The notes: a model not told the origin generated them from the letters alone. A stretch of DNA of 64,000 bases from Streptomyces chartreusis (GCF_008704715.1 NZ_CP023689.1:744001-808000), one strand, 5' to 3'; shown: positions 8,978 to 17,415, counted from the first letter of the stretch. A program made the numbers and translations.

Positions 8978-9436
8978 CTAGCGCACCGGGAAGGTGAGCC
9001 CGCGCTCGTTCTCCGGCCGGGGGCCGAGGATGCGGCGCTCCTTCTCCTCGATCGGCACGTCGTTGATGCTCGCCTCGCGACGGGTCATCAGGCCGTGCTC
9101 GTCGAACTCCCACAGCTCGTTGCCGTAGGAGCGCCACCACTGGCCGTCGGCGTCCCGGCACTCGTACTGGAAGCGGACCGCGATGCGGTTGCCGTCGAAG
9201 GCCCACAGGTCCTTGCGCAGCGCGTACTCCTGCTCGCGCGCCCACTTCGCGGTGAGCAGCTCGACGATCTCGGCGCGGCCGGTGACGAAGGTGTCGCGGT
9301 TGCGCCACACGGAGTCCTCCGAGTAGGCGAGCGACACCTTGTGCGGGTCGCGGGTGTTCCAGGCGTCTTCGGCGGCCTGCACCTTCTGCACTGCGGTCTC
9401 GTGGGTGAACGGGGGCAGGGGCGGGCGGTCGGTCAT
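8978..9436 (-). CDS. DUF1348 / SnoaL-like (NTF2 fold) protein
   Basis: A 152-residue protein of the nuclear transport factor 2-like superfamily, DUF1348 branch. The pattern [27 protein letters not shown] at residues 20-45, [19 protein letters not shown] and the terminal [10 protein letters not shown] are characteristic. The ATG at 9436 has GGAGG 5 nt upstream. The family has no settled enzymatic role, though the cone-shaped fold suggests binding of a small hydrophobic ligand. Divergent from the TetR gene at 9545, with two perfect operators in the 108-bp gap, so it is very probably the repressor's main target. Confidence 0.88.
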   Translation of the reverse strand: MTDRPPLPPFTHETAVQKVQAAEDAWNTRDPHKVSLAYSEDSVWRNRDTFVTGRAEIVELLTAKWAREQEYALRKDLWAFDGNRIAVRFQYECRDADGQWWRSYGNELWEFDEHGLMTRREASINDVPIEEKERRILGPRPENERGLTFPVR

Positions 9437-9472
9437 GTCTTCCTCCGGGCGGTATCGGCGGTGGGCGTGCGG

Positions 9473-9488
9473 GAGAACGTGCGTTCTC
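9473..9488. promoter_or_regulatory. TetR operator site 1
   Basis: Perfect inverted repeat GAGAACG-TG-CGTTCTC, 37 bp upstream of the DUF1348 start. The second site, 35 bp away centre to centre, is its exact reverse complement. The arrangement between a TetR gene and its divergent neighbour points to autoregulated repression. Confidence 0.82.
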
Positions 9489-9507
9489 CGGCTGGCTGCT
9501 ACCGTAG

Positions 9508-9523
9508 GAGAACGCACGTTCTC
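9508..9523. promoter_or_regulatory. TetR operator site 2
   Basis: Perfect inverted repeat GAGAACG-CA-CGTTCTC, ending 21 bp before the TetR start codon. It has the same 7-bp arms as site 1, with the central dinucleotide inverted. Confidence 0.82.
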
Positions 9524-9544
9524 ACGTCAAGGAGAGGCCAGCAC

Positions 9545-10099
9545 ATGGACAGCGCGACCGCCCGGGAGCAGGCACTGGACGCAGCGGAGGGGCTGTTCTA
9601 CGGACGCGGCATCCAGTCCGTCGGCATGGACGACATCCGGGGCGCTTCCGGGGTCTCGCTCAAGCGGCTCTATCAGCTCTTCCCGGCGAAGGAGCAGCTG
9701 GTCGAGGCGTATCTGGAGCGGCGCGACGTGCGCTGGCGCGGCGGGCTCGCCGCGTACGCGGAGCAGCAGCCGGACCCCGAGCGGCGGATCCTCGCCGTCT
9801 TCGACTGGCTGGAGGAGTGGTTCGCCGAGGAGGACTTCCGCGGCTGCGCCTGGATCAACTCCTACGGCGAGCTGGGCGCCCGCTCGGAGCGGGTGGCCAA
9901 CCAGGTCCGGGCGCACAAGCGGGCGTTCCGCGACTACCTCGCCGCACTGGTCGCCGACGCCGGACTGCCCGGCGCGCTGACCGGACCGCTGTATCTGCTG
10001 GCCGAGGGCGCGATGGTCACGGCCGGGATAACGGGTGACACGCGGCCGGCGGGCGAGGCGCGGGAGGCGGCGCGGACACTGCTGGCGGCGGCCCGCTGA
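9545..10099 (+). CDS. TetR family transcriptional repressor
   Basis: A 184-residue repressor. The N-terminal helix-turn-helix reads IQSVGMDDIRGASGVSLKRLYQLFPAKEQLV (about residues 20-50), and a helical ligand domain follows with WLEEWFAEEDFRGCAWINSY, a pattern of the TetR_C group seen in aldehyde or quinone-responsive repressors. The start ATG has GGAG upstream. The two 16-bp operators immediately upstream indicate that it represses itself and the divergent DUF1348 gene. The ligand is unknown. A strong hairpin terminator follows at 10124-10153. Confidence 0.9.
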   Translation: MDSATAREQALDAAEGLFYGRGIQSVGMDDIRGASGVSLKRLYQLFPAKEQLVEAYLERRDVRWRGGLAAYAEQQPDPERRILAVFDWLEEWFAEEDFRGCAWINSYGELGARSERVANQVRAHKRAFRDYLAALVADAGLPGALTGPLYLLAEGAMVTAGITGDTRPAGEAREAARTLLAAAR

Positions 10100-10123
10100 G
10101 CGGGCGGCCCGCGGCACCCGCCG

Positions 10124-10153
10124 GTGGGCGGGCCCTGGTACGGACCCGCCCAC
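10124..10153. terminator. Bidirectional hairpin terminator
   Basis: GTGGGCGGG, a 12-nt loop, then CCCGCCCAC: a perfect 9-bp stem between the convergent TetR and ferredoxin genes. There is no T-tract, as is common in Streptomyces. Confidence 0.7.
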
Positions 10154-10184
10154 GGATACGGGCGTACGACGTGGTCGCCCGGCG

Positions 10185-10415
10185 TCAACTCCCCTCTACC
10201 GACACGGTGATGGCGCTGACCGGGCAGGCCCGGGCAGCTTCCCGCACCATGGGGTCGCCGCCGCCGTCCTCCCGGCCGGGGAGCAGGGCGCTGAAGCCGT
10301 CGTCGTCCTGGGTGAACACGGACGGGGCGGCCAGGGCGCACTGACCGGCGCCCACGCAGACGTCGTGGTTGATGTCGATGTGGATTTGGCCTGATTCGTG
10401 TGTTTCGTTGTCCAT
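10185..10415 (-). CDS. Small P450-type ferredoxin
   Basis: A 76-residue single-cluster ferredoxin. Three cluster cysteines are visible: C-x5-C in [14 protein letters not shown] and the C-P in ARACPVSAI, the arrangement of the [3Fe-4S] ferredoxins that serve actinomycete P450s. It lies 12 nt downstream of the P450 gene on the same strand, so the pair is almost certainly one transcript and the ferredoxin the electron donor. No ferredoxin reductase is nearby, so a shared cellular reductase must supply electrons. Confidence 0.92.
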   Translation of the reverse strand: MDNETHESGQIHIDINHDVCVGAGQCALAAPSVFTQDDDGFSALLPGREDGGGDPMVREAARACPVSAITVSVEGS

Positions 10416-10427
10416 GACCGGAGCCTC

Positions 10428-11636
10428 TTACCAGGTCACGGGGAGTTCCAGCATCCCCTGGATCGTGTCGCCGGGTTTGAAGGGGATTTCCTCCGCCGGG
10501 ACGGCAAGCCGCAGGGTCGGCAGGCGCTCGAAGAGCGAGTGCAGGGCGATCTCCATCTCGGCGCGGGCCAGGTTCTGGCCCAGGCACTGGTGGATGCCGA
10601 ACCCGAAGGCGACGTGATGGCGGGTGGGGCGGTGCCAGTCCAGGGCGTCGGGGTCGGGGTAGACGGACTCGTCGCGGTTGATGACCGAGGTCGAGAAAAC
10701 CACTCCGTCGCCCGCCCGGATCGTGCCGCCGTCCGTGTCGATGTCCTCGACGGCGACGCGCAGCAACCCGTCGGCGATCGACAGCATCCGCATGAGCTCC
10801 TCGACCGAGGCGGGCAGCAGCCCGGGGTCGGCGCGCAGCTCGGCCAGCTGTTCGGGGTGCTGGAGGAGGGCGAAGGTGCCCAGCGAGATCATGTTGGCGG
10901 TCGTCTCGTGGCCGGCGACCAGCAGGATGGTCGCGAAGGCGACGACCTCCTCGCGGTCGAGGTCGCCGTCGCGCAGCTGCCCGTGAACGAGCTCGTCGAG
11001 GACGCCGTCGCCGGGCTCCGGCTCCTTCTGCTTGCGGTCGATCAGCTCGTTGAAGTAGGCCTCCAGCCGGTCGCGGGCGTCCATCGTGTCGGCGGCCCTG
11101 GGGCCGCGCAGCAGGCGTCGCGACTGCCCCTCGAAGAAGTCGTGGTCGGCGTACGGCACGCCCAGCAGCGCGCAGATGACCATCGAGGGCACGGGCAGCG
11201 CGAAGGCCGTCACCAGGTCGGCGGCCGGCCCCTGGGCGATCATCGCGTCGAGCCGTTCGTCCACGATCCGCTGGATCTGCGGGCGCAGCTCGGCGGCGCG
11301 GCGCAGGGTGAAACTGGGGACCATCATCCGCCGCTGGACCCGGTGTTCGGGGTCGTCGACGCCCAGCAGGGCGGACTTCCGGTCGCGCACCGCCGCGAAC
11401 CGCTCGTTGGGCGCGGGGAATTCGGGCCGGGAGCGGTCCGAGGACAGCCGGGGGTCGGCGAGCAGGGTGCGGGCGAGGGCATGTCCGGTGACCAGCCAGG
11501 CCGGACGGCCGTCGTAGAGGGTGATGCGGGCCAGGGGTCGGGTGTCGCGCAGGGGGTCGTAGGCGGTGGGCGGGTGGTAGGGGCAGGTGCGGTTCTGGGG
11601 GAAGGCGACGGTGGGGGGTTCCGTCATGTCCGTCAT
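10428..11636 (-). CDS. Cytochrome P450, CYP105-like
   Basis: A 402-residue class I P450. It shows the I-helix oxygen-activation motif AGHETTANM (about 240), an ExxR in EELMR, and the haem-binding loop [10 protein letters not shown] with the ligand Cys at about 352. N-terminal [14 protein letters not shown] and the close coupling to a small ferredoxin are typical of CYP105, a family that hydroxylates xenobiotics and natural products. The ATG at 11636 has GAGG 6 nt upstream; an ATG three codons later is an alternative. An 8+3+8 palindrome lies 43 bp upstream. No biosynthetic genes surround it, so a detoxification or broad-substrate role is more likely than a pathway step. Confidence 0.92.
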   Translation of the reverse strand: MTDMTEPPTVAFPQNRTCPYHPPTAYDPLRDTRPLARITLYDGRPAWLVTGHALARTLLADPRLSSDRSRPEFPAPNERFAAVRDRKSALLGVDDPEHRVQRRMMVPSFTLRRAAELRPQIQRIVDERLDAMIAQGPAADLVTAFALPVPSMVICALLGVPYADHDFFEGQSRRLLRGPRAADTMDARDRLEAYFNELIDRKQKEPEPGDGVLDELVHGQLRDGDLDREEVVAFATILLVAGHETTANMISLGTFALLQHPEQLAELRADPGLLPASVEELMRMLSIADGLLRVAVEDIDTDGGTIRAGDGVVFSTSVINRDESVYPDPDALDWHRPTRHHVAFGFGIHQCLGQNLARAEMEIALHSLFERLPTLRLAVPAEEIPFKPGDTIQGMLELPVTW

Positions 11637-11678
11637 CGAAGACCTCGCAGACGAAGAGTGCGTCGTGCCGATCTTCAT

Positions 11679-11697
11679 TAGATGCCTGGGGCATCTA
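11679..11697. promoter_or_regulatory. Palindromic operator upstream of the CYP105-like gene
   Basis: TAGATGCC-TGG-GGCATCTA, a perfect 8-bp inverted repeat 43 bp upstream of the P450 start. No regulator gene is adjacent, so the binding protein must be encoded elsewhere. The rest of the 294-bp gap to the LysE gene shows no other clear structure. Confidence 0.65.
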
Positions 11698-11930
11698 GCT
11701 GACGACGTCAAGTTCGGCCAGATCAGGCGCGCGGGCAATCTGGCCGGGGATCGTCGCACAGAGCTTCGGTCCGGCGGGCGCCGGACCGGTGCCGCGCGGC
11801 CCTCCCGCGAAATTCGCTTGTCGGAGGGCCGGGCCCACCCCCAGAATCCGGCCATGCCTACGATCCTCGCCTTCCTGCCGCCGACCGCCGCCGCTCGTCC
11901 GGTGCGGTCCCAGCAGCAGCCCGGCCGCCC

Positions 11931-12578
11931 GTGGAGGCCCTCGCTTCCCACGTCGTGACCGCCGCGCTCGTCGCGGGGCTGCTCGCGGGCTACGGCATCG
12001 CCGTCCCGGTCGGAGCGGTCGCGACCTATCTCGTCTCCCTCACCGCCCGTACATCCCTGCGGACCGGGGTCTGCGCCGCGCTCGGCGTCGCGACGGCCGA
12101 CGGGCTCTACGCGCTGGTGGCCGCCCTCGGCGGTTCCGCGCTGGCCGCCGCTCTGCGTCCGGTGCTGGTGCCGCTGCGCTGGGCCTCCGCCCTGGTGCTG
12201 GTGTTCCTCGCGGCACGGGGCGCGGTCACCGCCGTACGCCACTACTGCGGCCACCGGCTCGCCACCCGCTCCACGCCTCCTCCCCCGAGCCCGGCGCGCG
12301 CCTATCTGGCGCTGCTCGGCATCACCCTGCTCAACCCGACCACCGTGATCTACTTCGCGGCCCTGGTCCTCGGCACCCGTGCCGCGGATGCCGTCTCCCC
12401 TCCGGAACAGGGCGTGTTCGTCCTGGCCGCCTTCGCCGCTTCGGCGAGCTGGCAGCTGCTGCTCGCCGGGGGCGGGGCGCTGCTGGGACGGCTGCTGACG
12501 GGGAGCCGGGGACGGCTGGTGACGGCGCTCGTGTCGAGCGGCGTGATCCTGCTGCTGGCTGTGAGGATGCTGCTGTAG
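11931..12578 (+). CDS. LysE family amino acid/metabolite exporter
   Basis: A 215-residue membrane protein with about six hydrophobic helices. The N-terminal GLLAGYGIAVPVGAVATYLV and the mid-protein LLGITLLNPTTVIYFAALVLG match the LysE/RhtB signatures (G-x-x-P-G-P and N-P-K/T). It should export an amino acid or related small molecule by proton exchange; the substrate is not predictable. The start GTG has no strong ribosome site, and a GTG eight codons later is possible. It is divergent from the P450 gene. Confidence 0.85.
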   Translation: MEALASHVVTAALVAGLLAGYGIAVPVGAVATYLVSLTARTSLRTGVCAALGVATADGLYALVAALGGSALAAALRPVLVPLRWASALVLVFLAARGAVTAVRHYCGHRLATRSTPPPPSPARAYLALLGITLLNPTTVIYFAALVLGTRAADAVSPPEQGVFVLAAFAASASWQLLLAGGGALLGRLLTGSRGRLVTALVSSGVILLLAVRMLL

Positions 12579-12659
12579 GACCGGCAGGATGAATCACGCA
12601 CCGGCCGGTGTTGAAGCACGGTGTCAGTCAGCACAGGACACGACGATGGGACCGATGAC

Positions 12660-13109
12660 ATGCCTCTTGAGGGCGAGTACGAGCCCAGCCCGACCGATTG
12701 GGTCCGCAAGCAGGTCGAGTTGTACGAGAGCTCCGGCGGGACCCAGGGCACGACCCTCATGAACACGGGGATGCCCGTGATCCTGCTCACGACCCGCGGT
12801 GCCAGGAGCGGCAAGATCCGCAAGACGCCCCTGATGCGCGTCGAGCACGAGGGCAGCTACGCCGCCGTCGCCTCGCTGGGCGGGGCGCCCAAGCACCCGG
12901 TCTGGTACCACAACGTCAAGGCCGACCCCCATGTGGAGCTCAGGGACGGCACGGAGCTGCGCGACATGCGGGCCCGCGAGGTCACCGGCACGGAGAAGGC
13001 CGAGTGGTGGGAGCGGGCCGTCGCTGCTTATCCGCCGTACGCGGAGTACCAGCAGAAGACGGACCGGGTGATCCCGCTGTTCGTCCTGGAGCCCTTCGAC
13101 GAGGGCTGA
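12660..13109 (+). CDS. Deazaflavin (F420)-dependent nitroreductase family protein
   Basis: A protein of about 149 residues in the DDN/PNPOx-like F420-binding family. The markers are [25 protein letters not shown] (cofactor-binding strand and loop), [15 protein letters not shown] and a final [13 protein letters not shown] segment. The start was placed at the ATG of MPLEGEYEP, the N-terminus I recall for Streptomyces homologues. The frame is open to a GTG at 12621, which would add 13 polar residues. Members reduce quinones or nitro compounds with F420H2. The target here is unknown. Confidence 0.85.
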   Translation: MPLEGEYEPSPTDWVRKQVELYESSGGTQGTTLMNTGMPVILLTTRGARSGKIRKTPLMRVEHEGSYAAVASLGGAPKHPVWYHNVKADPHVELRDGTELRDMRAREVTGTEKAEWWERAVAAYPPYAEYQQKTDRVIPLFVLEPFDEG

Positions 13110-13173
13110 TCAGGGCTCCGCAGATTTTTTTCCGACGGGACGCATGAACCCGTGTCCGTGGGGCACACGTGCG

Positions 13174-14145
13174 TCAGGCCCCGCCGCGCTCCCCCGTCGC
13201 GGCGGGGCTTCCGTATGCCTCCTGGGCGGAGCGCTCGGTCACGTCGAGGAAGATCTGGTCGGCCTCCTCCACCTCGTCGCCGACGGCCCGCTTGATGCGG
13301 ACGGCGACCTCCTCGACCTCTTCGCTGTCCAGCCCGGGCACCAGATCGACGCGGGCCGCCACCAGAGCGGTGTCCAGGCCCGTCTTCATGGTGAACAGGG
13401 CCTCCACGCTGTCGATCTCCGGCTGTGCCGCCAGCAGCGCACGGATCCTGGCGTCCGCCTCGGGGTCGGCGGCCTCCCCGATCAGCTGGTCGCGGGCCTC
13501 GCGACCGAGCCGGTAGGCGACGTAGACGAGCAGCGCGCCGATCGCCAGCGACGCGGACGCCTCCCACACGACCTGCCCGGTGACCATGTGCAGGGCCATG
13601 CCCGCGAAGGCGAGCGTCACGCCGAGCACGGCCGTGGCGTCCTCGGCGACGACCGTGCGCAGGGCCGGGTCGCGCATGCCGCTCGCGAGGCCGCCCTGCC
13701 GGCGCACCTGGCGCAGCGCCCGCACCAGCGACACCCCCTCGGCGACGAAGGCGACTCCCAGCACGATCATGCCCACCACATAGCCGCTGAACTGCTCCTC
13801 GCCGCCGCCCCGCAGCGCTTCGAAACCCTGGAAGAAGGAGAAGCAGCCGCCCATGACGAAGATGCCGACGGCCGCGAGCAGCGACCAGAAGAAGCGCTCC
13901 TTGCCGTAGCCGAAGGGATGGCGGGCGTCGGCGGGACGGCGGCTGCGGCGCAGCGCGGCCAGCAGGAAGACCTCGTTCAGGCTGTCCGCCACGGAGTGCG
14001 CCGCCTCCGACAGCAGGGCCGGCGAGTGGGCGAAGATCCCTCCGACGGCCTTGGCGACGGCGATGACGAGATTGGCGGTGAGCGCCACCAGCACGGTGAC
14101 CCGGGTCCTGCGGTCCGTGTTCGGCGCCTCGTTGTCCCTGCTCAT
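13174..14145 (-). CDS. Cation diffusion facilitator (CDF) metal transporter
   Basis: A 323-residue inner-membrane divalent metal/proton antiporter. It has the CDF transmembrane region with HSPALLSEAAHSVADSLNE (the HSxxD metal site, about residues 40-58) and HPFGYGKERFFW (about 75), a second metal pair further on, and a cytoplasmic C-terminal domain of about 90 residues. It probably exports zinc, iron or manganese. The 3' end is encoded by the arm of a strong hairpin (13179-13207) that also looks like a terminator for the convergent upstream gene. Confidence 0.9.
   Translation of the reverse strand: MSRDNEAPNTDRRTRVTVLVALTANLVIAVAKAVGGIFAHSPALLSEAAHSVADSLNEVFLLAALRRSRRPADARHPFGYGKERFFWSLLAAVGIFVMGGCFSFFQGFEALRGGGEEQFSGYVVGMIVLGVAFVAEGVSLVRALRQVRRQGGLASGMRDPALRTVVAEDATAVLGVTLAFAGMALHMVTGQVVWEASASLAIGALLVYVAYRLGREARDQLIGEAADPEADARIRALLAAQPEIDSVEALFTMKTGLDTALVAARVDLVPGLDSEEVEEVAVRIKRAVGDEVEEADQIFLDVTERSAQEAYGSPAATGERGGA
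13179..13207. terminator. Hairpin terminator overlapping the CDF stop region
   Basis: CCCCGCCGCG, a 9-nt loop, then CGCGGCGGGG: a perfect 10-bp stem. It can end transcription from the rightward deazaflavin gene while encoding the last residues of the leftward CDF gene. Confidence 0.6.
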
Positions 14146-14263
14146 CTATCGCCGAATCCCCAGATCGACCTGCCTCACACCGTGCCGTCGACGGAAATCG
14201 GGGGACTCGGTGGGACCAGAGGCGTACGCAGAGAGGGCGAGCACAGCGGAGAGGAGCGCCGGT

Positions 14264-15277
14264 ATGAGCGGCGGGGGCAACACCGAGTACGGGAGGAAAC
14301 GGTTCCAGCGGTCGAGGGCCCACTTCACGGACCGGATCACGGCGGACGGGCGGGACGGCTGGCCGGTGGAGGCGGGCCGCTACCGCCTGGTGGTCAGCCG
14401 TGCCTGTCCGTGGGCGAGCCGGTCCCTGGTGTCACGGCGGCTGCTCGGTCTTGAGGACGCCCTGTCGCTGGCGATCGCCGACCCGATCCAGGACGACCGG
14501 AGCTGGCGGTTCACGCTGGATCCCGGCGACCGCGACCCGGTGCTCGGCATCCGCTTCCTCAGCGAGGCGTACGACCGGCGGGAGACCGGCTACCCCGGCG
14601 GTGTCAGCGTCCCCGCGATCGTGGACGTGCCCAGCGGCCGGCTCGTCACCAACGACTATCAGCGGATCACCCTCGACCTCGCCACCGAGTGGACGGCACT
14701 GCACCGCGACGGCGCGCCCGACCTGTACCCGAAGGCGCTGCGGGACGAGATCGACGCCGTGATGGCGGACGTCTACGAGGACGTCAACAACGGTGTGTAC
14801 CGGGCGGGGTTCGCCACCGGCCAGGCGCAGTACGAGGGGGCGTACGCCCGGCTCTTCAGGCGGCTGGAACTGCTGGCGGAGCGGCTGGCCGGGCAGCGCT
14901 ATCTGGTCGGCGACACCATCACCGAGGCGGACATCCGGCTCTTCACCACGCTGGTCCGCTTCGACGCCGTCTATCACGGCCATTTCAAGTGCAACCGCTG
15001 GAAGCTGACGGAGAATCGGGTCCTGTGGGCGTACGTCCGCGATCTCCACCAGACGCCGGGCTTCGGTGACACCGTCGACTTCGACCACATCAAACGGCAC
15101 TACTACCAGGTGCACAGCGGCATCAACCCGACCGGAATCGTGCCTCTCGGGCCCGACCTGGCGGGCTGGGCGGCACCGCACCACCGCGAGGAGCTGGGCG
15201 GCAGGCCGTTCGGCGACGGGACGCCGCCCGGGCCGGTGCCCGAGGCCGAGCGGGTCCCGGCGAGCGGACGACCCTGA
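14264..15277 (+). CDS. Xi-class glutathione S-transferase / quinone-thioether reductase (YqjG/ECM4-like)
   Basis: A 337-residue member of the Xi GST family. The thioredoxin-like half has the catalytic motif CPWAS in RYRLVVSRACPWASRSLV (about residues 42-60). The helical half contains LVGDTITEADIRLFTTLVRFDAVYHGHFKCN, a strong family signature. Family enzymes remove glutathione from glutathionyl-hydroquinones. Streptomyces uses mycothiol instead, so the physiological substrate is more likely a mycothiol-quinone conjugate (inference). The ATG at 14264 has GAGGAG 7 nt upstream. Divergent from the CDF transporter and 24 nt before a small membrane-protein gene. Confidence 0.9.
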   Translation: MSGGGNTEYGRKRFQRSRAHFTDRITADGRDGWPVEAGRYRLVVSRACPWASRSLVSRRLLGLEDALSLAIADPIQDDRSWRFTLDPGDRDPVLGIRFLSEAYDRRETGYPGGVSVPAIVDVPSGRLVTNDYQRITLDLATEWTALHRDGAPDLYPKALRDEIDAVMADVYEDVNNGVYRAGFATGQAQYEGAYARLFRRLELLAERLAGQRYLVGDTITEADIRLFTTLVRFDAVYHGHFKCNRWKLTENRVLWAYVRDLHQTPGFGDTVDFDHIKRHYYQVHSGINPTGIVPLGPDLAGWAAPHHREELGGRPFGDGTPPGPVPEAERVPASGRP

Positions 15278-15301
15278 TCGACGAAGGAGGCGCAGGCGCG
15301 C

Positions 15302-15616
15302 ATGGCGAAGAAGAACAACAAGCAGAAGAAGCTGAAACTCCCCCTGGCCTACAAGCCCCTGGGATTCGCCCTGGGCTGGGCGAGCGGGGCGCTGGCGGGA
15401 ATCGCCTTCCGCAAGACCTGGATGGCGATCCGGAACGAGGAGGACGCCCCCGACGCGCTGGACCGTGAGCGCGGCTGGGGCGAGATCCTGCTCGCGGCCG
15501 CGGTCCAGGGCGCCCTCTTCGCGGTGGCCCGGAGCCTGGCGGACCGCACGGGAGCCAAGGCGATCGAACGCAAGACGGGCGTGTGGCCGGTCGCCGACCA
15601 GGGCGGCCGCGACTGA
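15302..15616 (+). CDS. DUF4235 small membrane protein
   Basis: A 104-residue protein. A Lys-rich cytoplasmic start (MAKKNNKQKKLKL) is followed by two hydrophobic helices: one at about residues 20-38 containing GFALGWASGALAGIAFR, and one at about 62-80. The family is conserved in actinomycetes and has no assigned role. It lies 24 nt after the GST gene with GGAGG upstream, so cotranscription is likely. A strong terminator follows directly. Confidence 0.82.
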   Translation: MAKKNNKQKKLKLPLAYKPLGFALGWASGALAGIAFRKTWMAIRNEEDAPDALDRERGWGEILLAAAVQGALFAVARSLADRTGAKAIERKTGVWPVADQGGRD

Positions 15617-15623
15617 GGGCCCA

Positions 15624-15645
15624 CCCGCCCGGGGCACCGGGCGGG
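15624..15645. terminator. Bidirectional hairpin terminator
   Basis: CCCGCCCGG-GGCA-CCGGGCGGG, a perfect 9-bp stem with a 4-nt loop, between the convergent DUF4235 and VOC genes. Confidence 0.75.
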
Positions 15646-15653
15646 CGGAACGC

Positions 15654-16046
15654 TCAGCCCTGCTTCGGCGCGGTCGCCGGCACGCGGCGCAGGGTGAAGG
15701 AGTGGCCGGCCGGGTCGGAGTAGCCGCGTTCCTCGTAGGGCCCCGCCGGCTCCTTCGTCTCCACGGGGCGGCCGCCGAGGCCGACGATCCGGCGCTCGGC
15801 CTCGTCCAGGTCCTCCACCACGAAGTCCAGATGGGCCTGGAGGGAGTTCTCGGGGCGCGGCCAGCTCGGCGGGGTCGCGTTCATGTCGCGGCGGAACGCG
15901 AGCCGGGTCCCGTCGGCGCCCCTGATCTCGACACGGTTGGCGGTCGCGTCCGTCTGCTCGCCTTCCAGGAGTTCCGTGTAAAAGACGGCGAGCTTCTCGG
16001 GCTCGGCGCAGTCGAGCACCACGAAGCCCGCTTTCACCACTGGCAT
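15654..16046 (-). CDS. VOC (glyoxalase/dioxygenase fold) family protein
   Basis: A 130-residue protein of the vicinal oxygen chelate superfamily with two beta-alpha-beta-beta-beta modules. Module 1 starts KAGFVVLDCAEPEKLAVFYTELLE. Module 2 begins at LQAHLDFVVEDLDEAERRIVGLGG and ends with YSDPAGHSFTLRRV. The start ATG has GGAGG 4 nt upstream. Such small single-chain members range from antibiotic-binding proteins to isomerases, so only the fold is assigned. It is on the same strand as the next F420-type gene, 79 nt downstream of it. Confidence 0.87.
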   Translation of the reverse strand: MPVVKAGFVVLDCAEPEKLAVFYTELLEGEQTDATANRVEIRGADGTRLAFRRDMNATPPSWPRPENSLQAHLDFVVEDLDEAERRIVGLGGRPVETKEPAGPYEERGYSDPAGHSFTLRRVPATAPKQG

Positions 16047-16125
16047 GGTTCCTCCGCAGGAGTCCTGGGCGCGGGACGTGCTGCCCCGCCGCCCTGTCCC
16101 CCACGGGTGTCCAGGTCAGCGCGTT

Positions 16126-16590
16126 TCAGTCCGCCACCAGCCACTTCCCGTCCCGCATCAGCTCGCGCCCGTCCAGCTCGTTCGCCTCGCGCCAGGCCTG
16201 CACCCGGGTCGGCAGGACGCGGAAGTACAGGTAGGGCGTGCTGAGCCGGCGCGGGTCGAAGCCGGTCTTCGTCGCGAAGCGGTCGCCCTCCTCCTCGGAC
16301 AGCTCGTCCCGTGTGATCGTCTCGACGGTGCCCTCGACCATGACGACGTCGCAGGTGGGACCGATGCCGAGGCGCGTCCTGCCGGTCGCCCTGAGGTTGC
16401 GGCCCGTGGGGCTGGCCGCGGGCGTCGCCAGCAGCAGGGTCGAGCCGTCCCAGAGGAAGGAGAGCGGCACCAGGAACGGCACTCCCCCGCCTGCGTCGGC
16501 GGTGGCGACCCACACGTCCTCGTCGTGCTCCAGTCGGTGCAGGGTGTCCTGCTTGCGCTGCTCGGCGGGGCGTGCGGGCGACGGGGCCAT
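16126..16590 (-). CDS. PPOX-class F420-dependent oxidoreductase
   Basis: A 154-residue split-barrel flavin/deazaflavin-binding protein of the pyridoxamine 5'-phosphate oxidase superfamily. Key segments are DVWVATADAGGGVPFLVPLSFLWDG, LATPAASPTGRNLRATGRTRLGIG and the C-terminal TPYLYFRVLPTRVQAWREANEL, which match the TIGR03667 F420 subgroup. F420 use is a family inference. The adjacent TetR gene on the same strand ends 15 nt upstream, so the two probably share a transcript. Confidence 0.87.
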   Translation of the reverse strand: MAPSPARPAEQRKQDTLHRLEHDEDVWVATADAGGGVPFLVPLSFLWDGSTLLLATPAASPTGRNLRATGRTRLGIGPTCDVVMVEGTVETITRDELSEEEGDRFATKTGFDPRRLSTPYLYFRVLPTRVQAWREANELDGRELMRDGKWLVAD

Positions 16591-16605
16591 CGGCGGACTC
16601 TCTCC

Positions 16606-17364
16606 TCAGGGCTCGGTTGTGACGGACGGGTCCAGTGTGGCCGCCGGGTCCCCGGACCGGGACCGGATTTCCGCGAGCCGGCTCGCCGCGGCGCTGAGCA
16701 GCAGGTCCAGGGCCGCCGGATAGGAGCTGCGGGCCATGTCGGCCACGAGATGCCGGGCGGTGGCCGCGATGTGCGGGTGGGTTTCGGCGGGCAGCCGTGC
16801 GTATGTGGCCCGCCAGACGGCGTCCTCCGCGTCCCGCGCGGCCTTCGGCATCGCGACGCTCGCCGAGTCGAGGGCGCCGTGCGCGAGGGCCTGGTCGACG
16901 AAGACGTGGTAGATCCGCACGGCGTCGGGATCGGGGAAACCGGCGCGGCGCAGCACGCCGAGGATGGTCTCGACGGCCTGGATCTCGTACACCCGGCCGG
17001 TCACCCGGTACGAGCTGAGCACCGCGGCCCGGGGGTGCGCGAGGGCGCCCGCGTGCATGCGCAGGCCGAGGCCCCGCAGGTCGGCGCGCCAGTCCCCGGT
17101 GGGTCGCCAGGTGCGCAGGGTACGGCCGATGAGTTCGTCGGCGATGGCGAGCATCAGGTCGTCCGTGGTCCGGAAGTACCGGTACAGCGAGCTGGGGTCG
17201 GCGCCGAGGGCCCGACCGAGGCGGCGCACCGACAGGGCGTCGGCGCCGTGCTCCTCGATGAGCCGCAAGGCGGTCTCGACGATCAGGTCCTCGGACAGGA
17301 CCACGCCCTGCTTGGTGGGGCGCCTGCGCTGCCGGGCGGCGGGCGGGACGACTCTCTCGCTCAT
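16606..17364 (-). CDS. TetR family transcriptional regulator
   Basis: A 252-residue regulator. Its helix-turn-helix covers ADALSVRRLGRALGADPSSLYRYFRTTDDLM (about residues 40-70) after a basic N-terminus, and its long C-terminal helical domain resembles the TetR_C (tetracycline repressor-like) group. It is divergent from the APC permease/amidohydrolase operon across 126 bp that contain a near-palindrome at 17401, so control of that operon is likely. It also appears cotranscribed with the F420 oxidoreductase. Confidence 0.87.
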   Translation of the reverse strand: MSERVVPPAARQRRRPTKQGVVLSEDLIVETALRLIEEHGADALSVRRLGRALGADPSSLYRYFRTTDDLMLAIADELIGRTLRTWRPTGDWRADLRGLGLRMHAGALAHPRAAVLSSYRVTGRVYEIQAVETILGVLRRAGFPDPDAVRIYHVFVDQALAHGALDSASVAMPKAARDAEDAVWRATYARLPAETHPHIAATARHLVADMARSSYPAALDLLLSAAASRLAEIRSRSGDPAATLDPSVTTEP

Positions 17365-17400
17365 GGACTGCCTTCCTCGGTCCGGTGCCCCGCACCTTAC

Positions 17401-17415
17401 GACAACACCGTTGAC
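17401..17415. promoter_or_regulatory. Candidate TetR operator
   Basis: GACAAC-ACC-GTTGAC, an inverted repeat with one mismatch in six, between the divergent TetR and permease starts. It overlaps a possible -35 (TTGACC at 17411-17416) for the permease. Modest evidence. Confidence 0.45.

Noticed and set aside
10398..11681. 427-codon open frame on the + strand
   Set aside because: Antisense to the CYP105-like gene, whose haem loop and I-helix are intact. Compositional shadow.
13115..13130. Run of seven T after the deazaflavin gene, considered as a terminator
   Set aside because: No stable hairpin immediately precedes the T-run. The GC-rich stem at 13179-13207 is the better candidate.
13144..14454. 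436-codon open frame on the + strand
   Set aside because: Antisense to the CDF transporter, which has the HSxxD metal motif.
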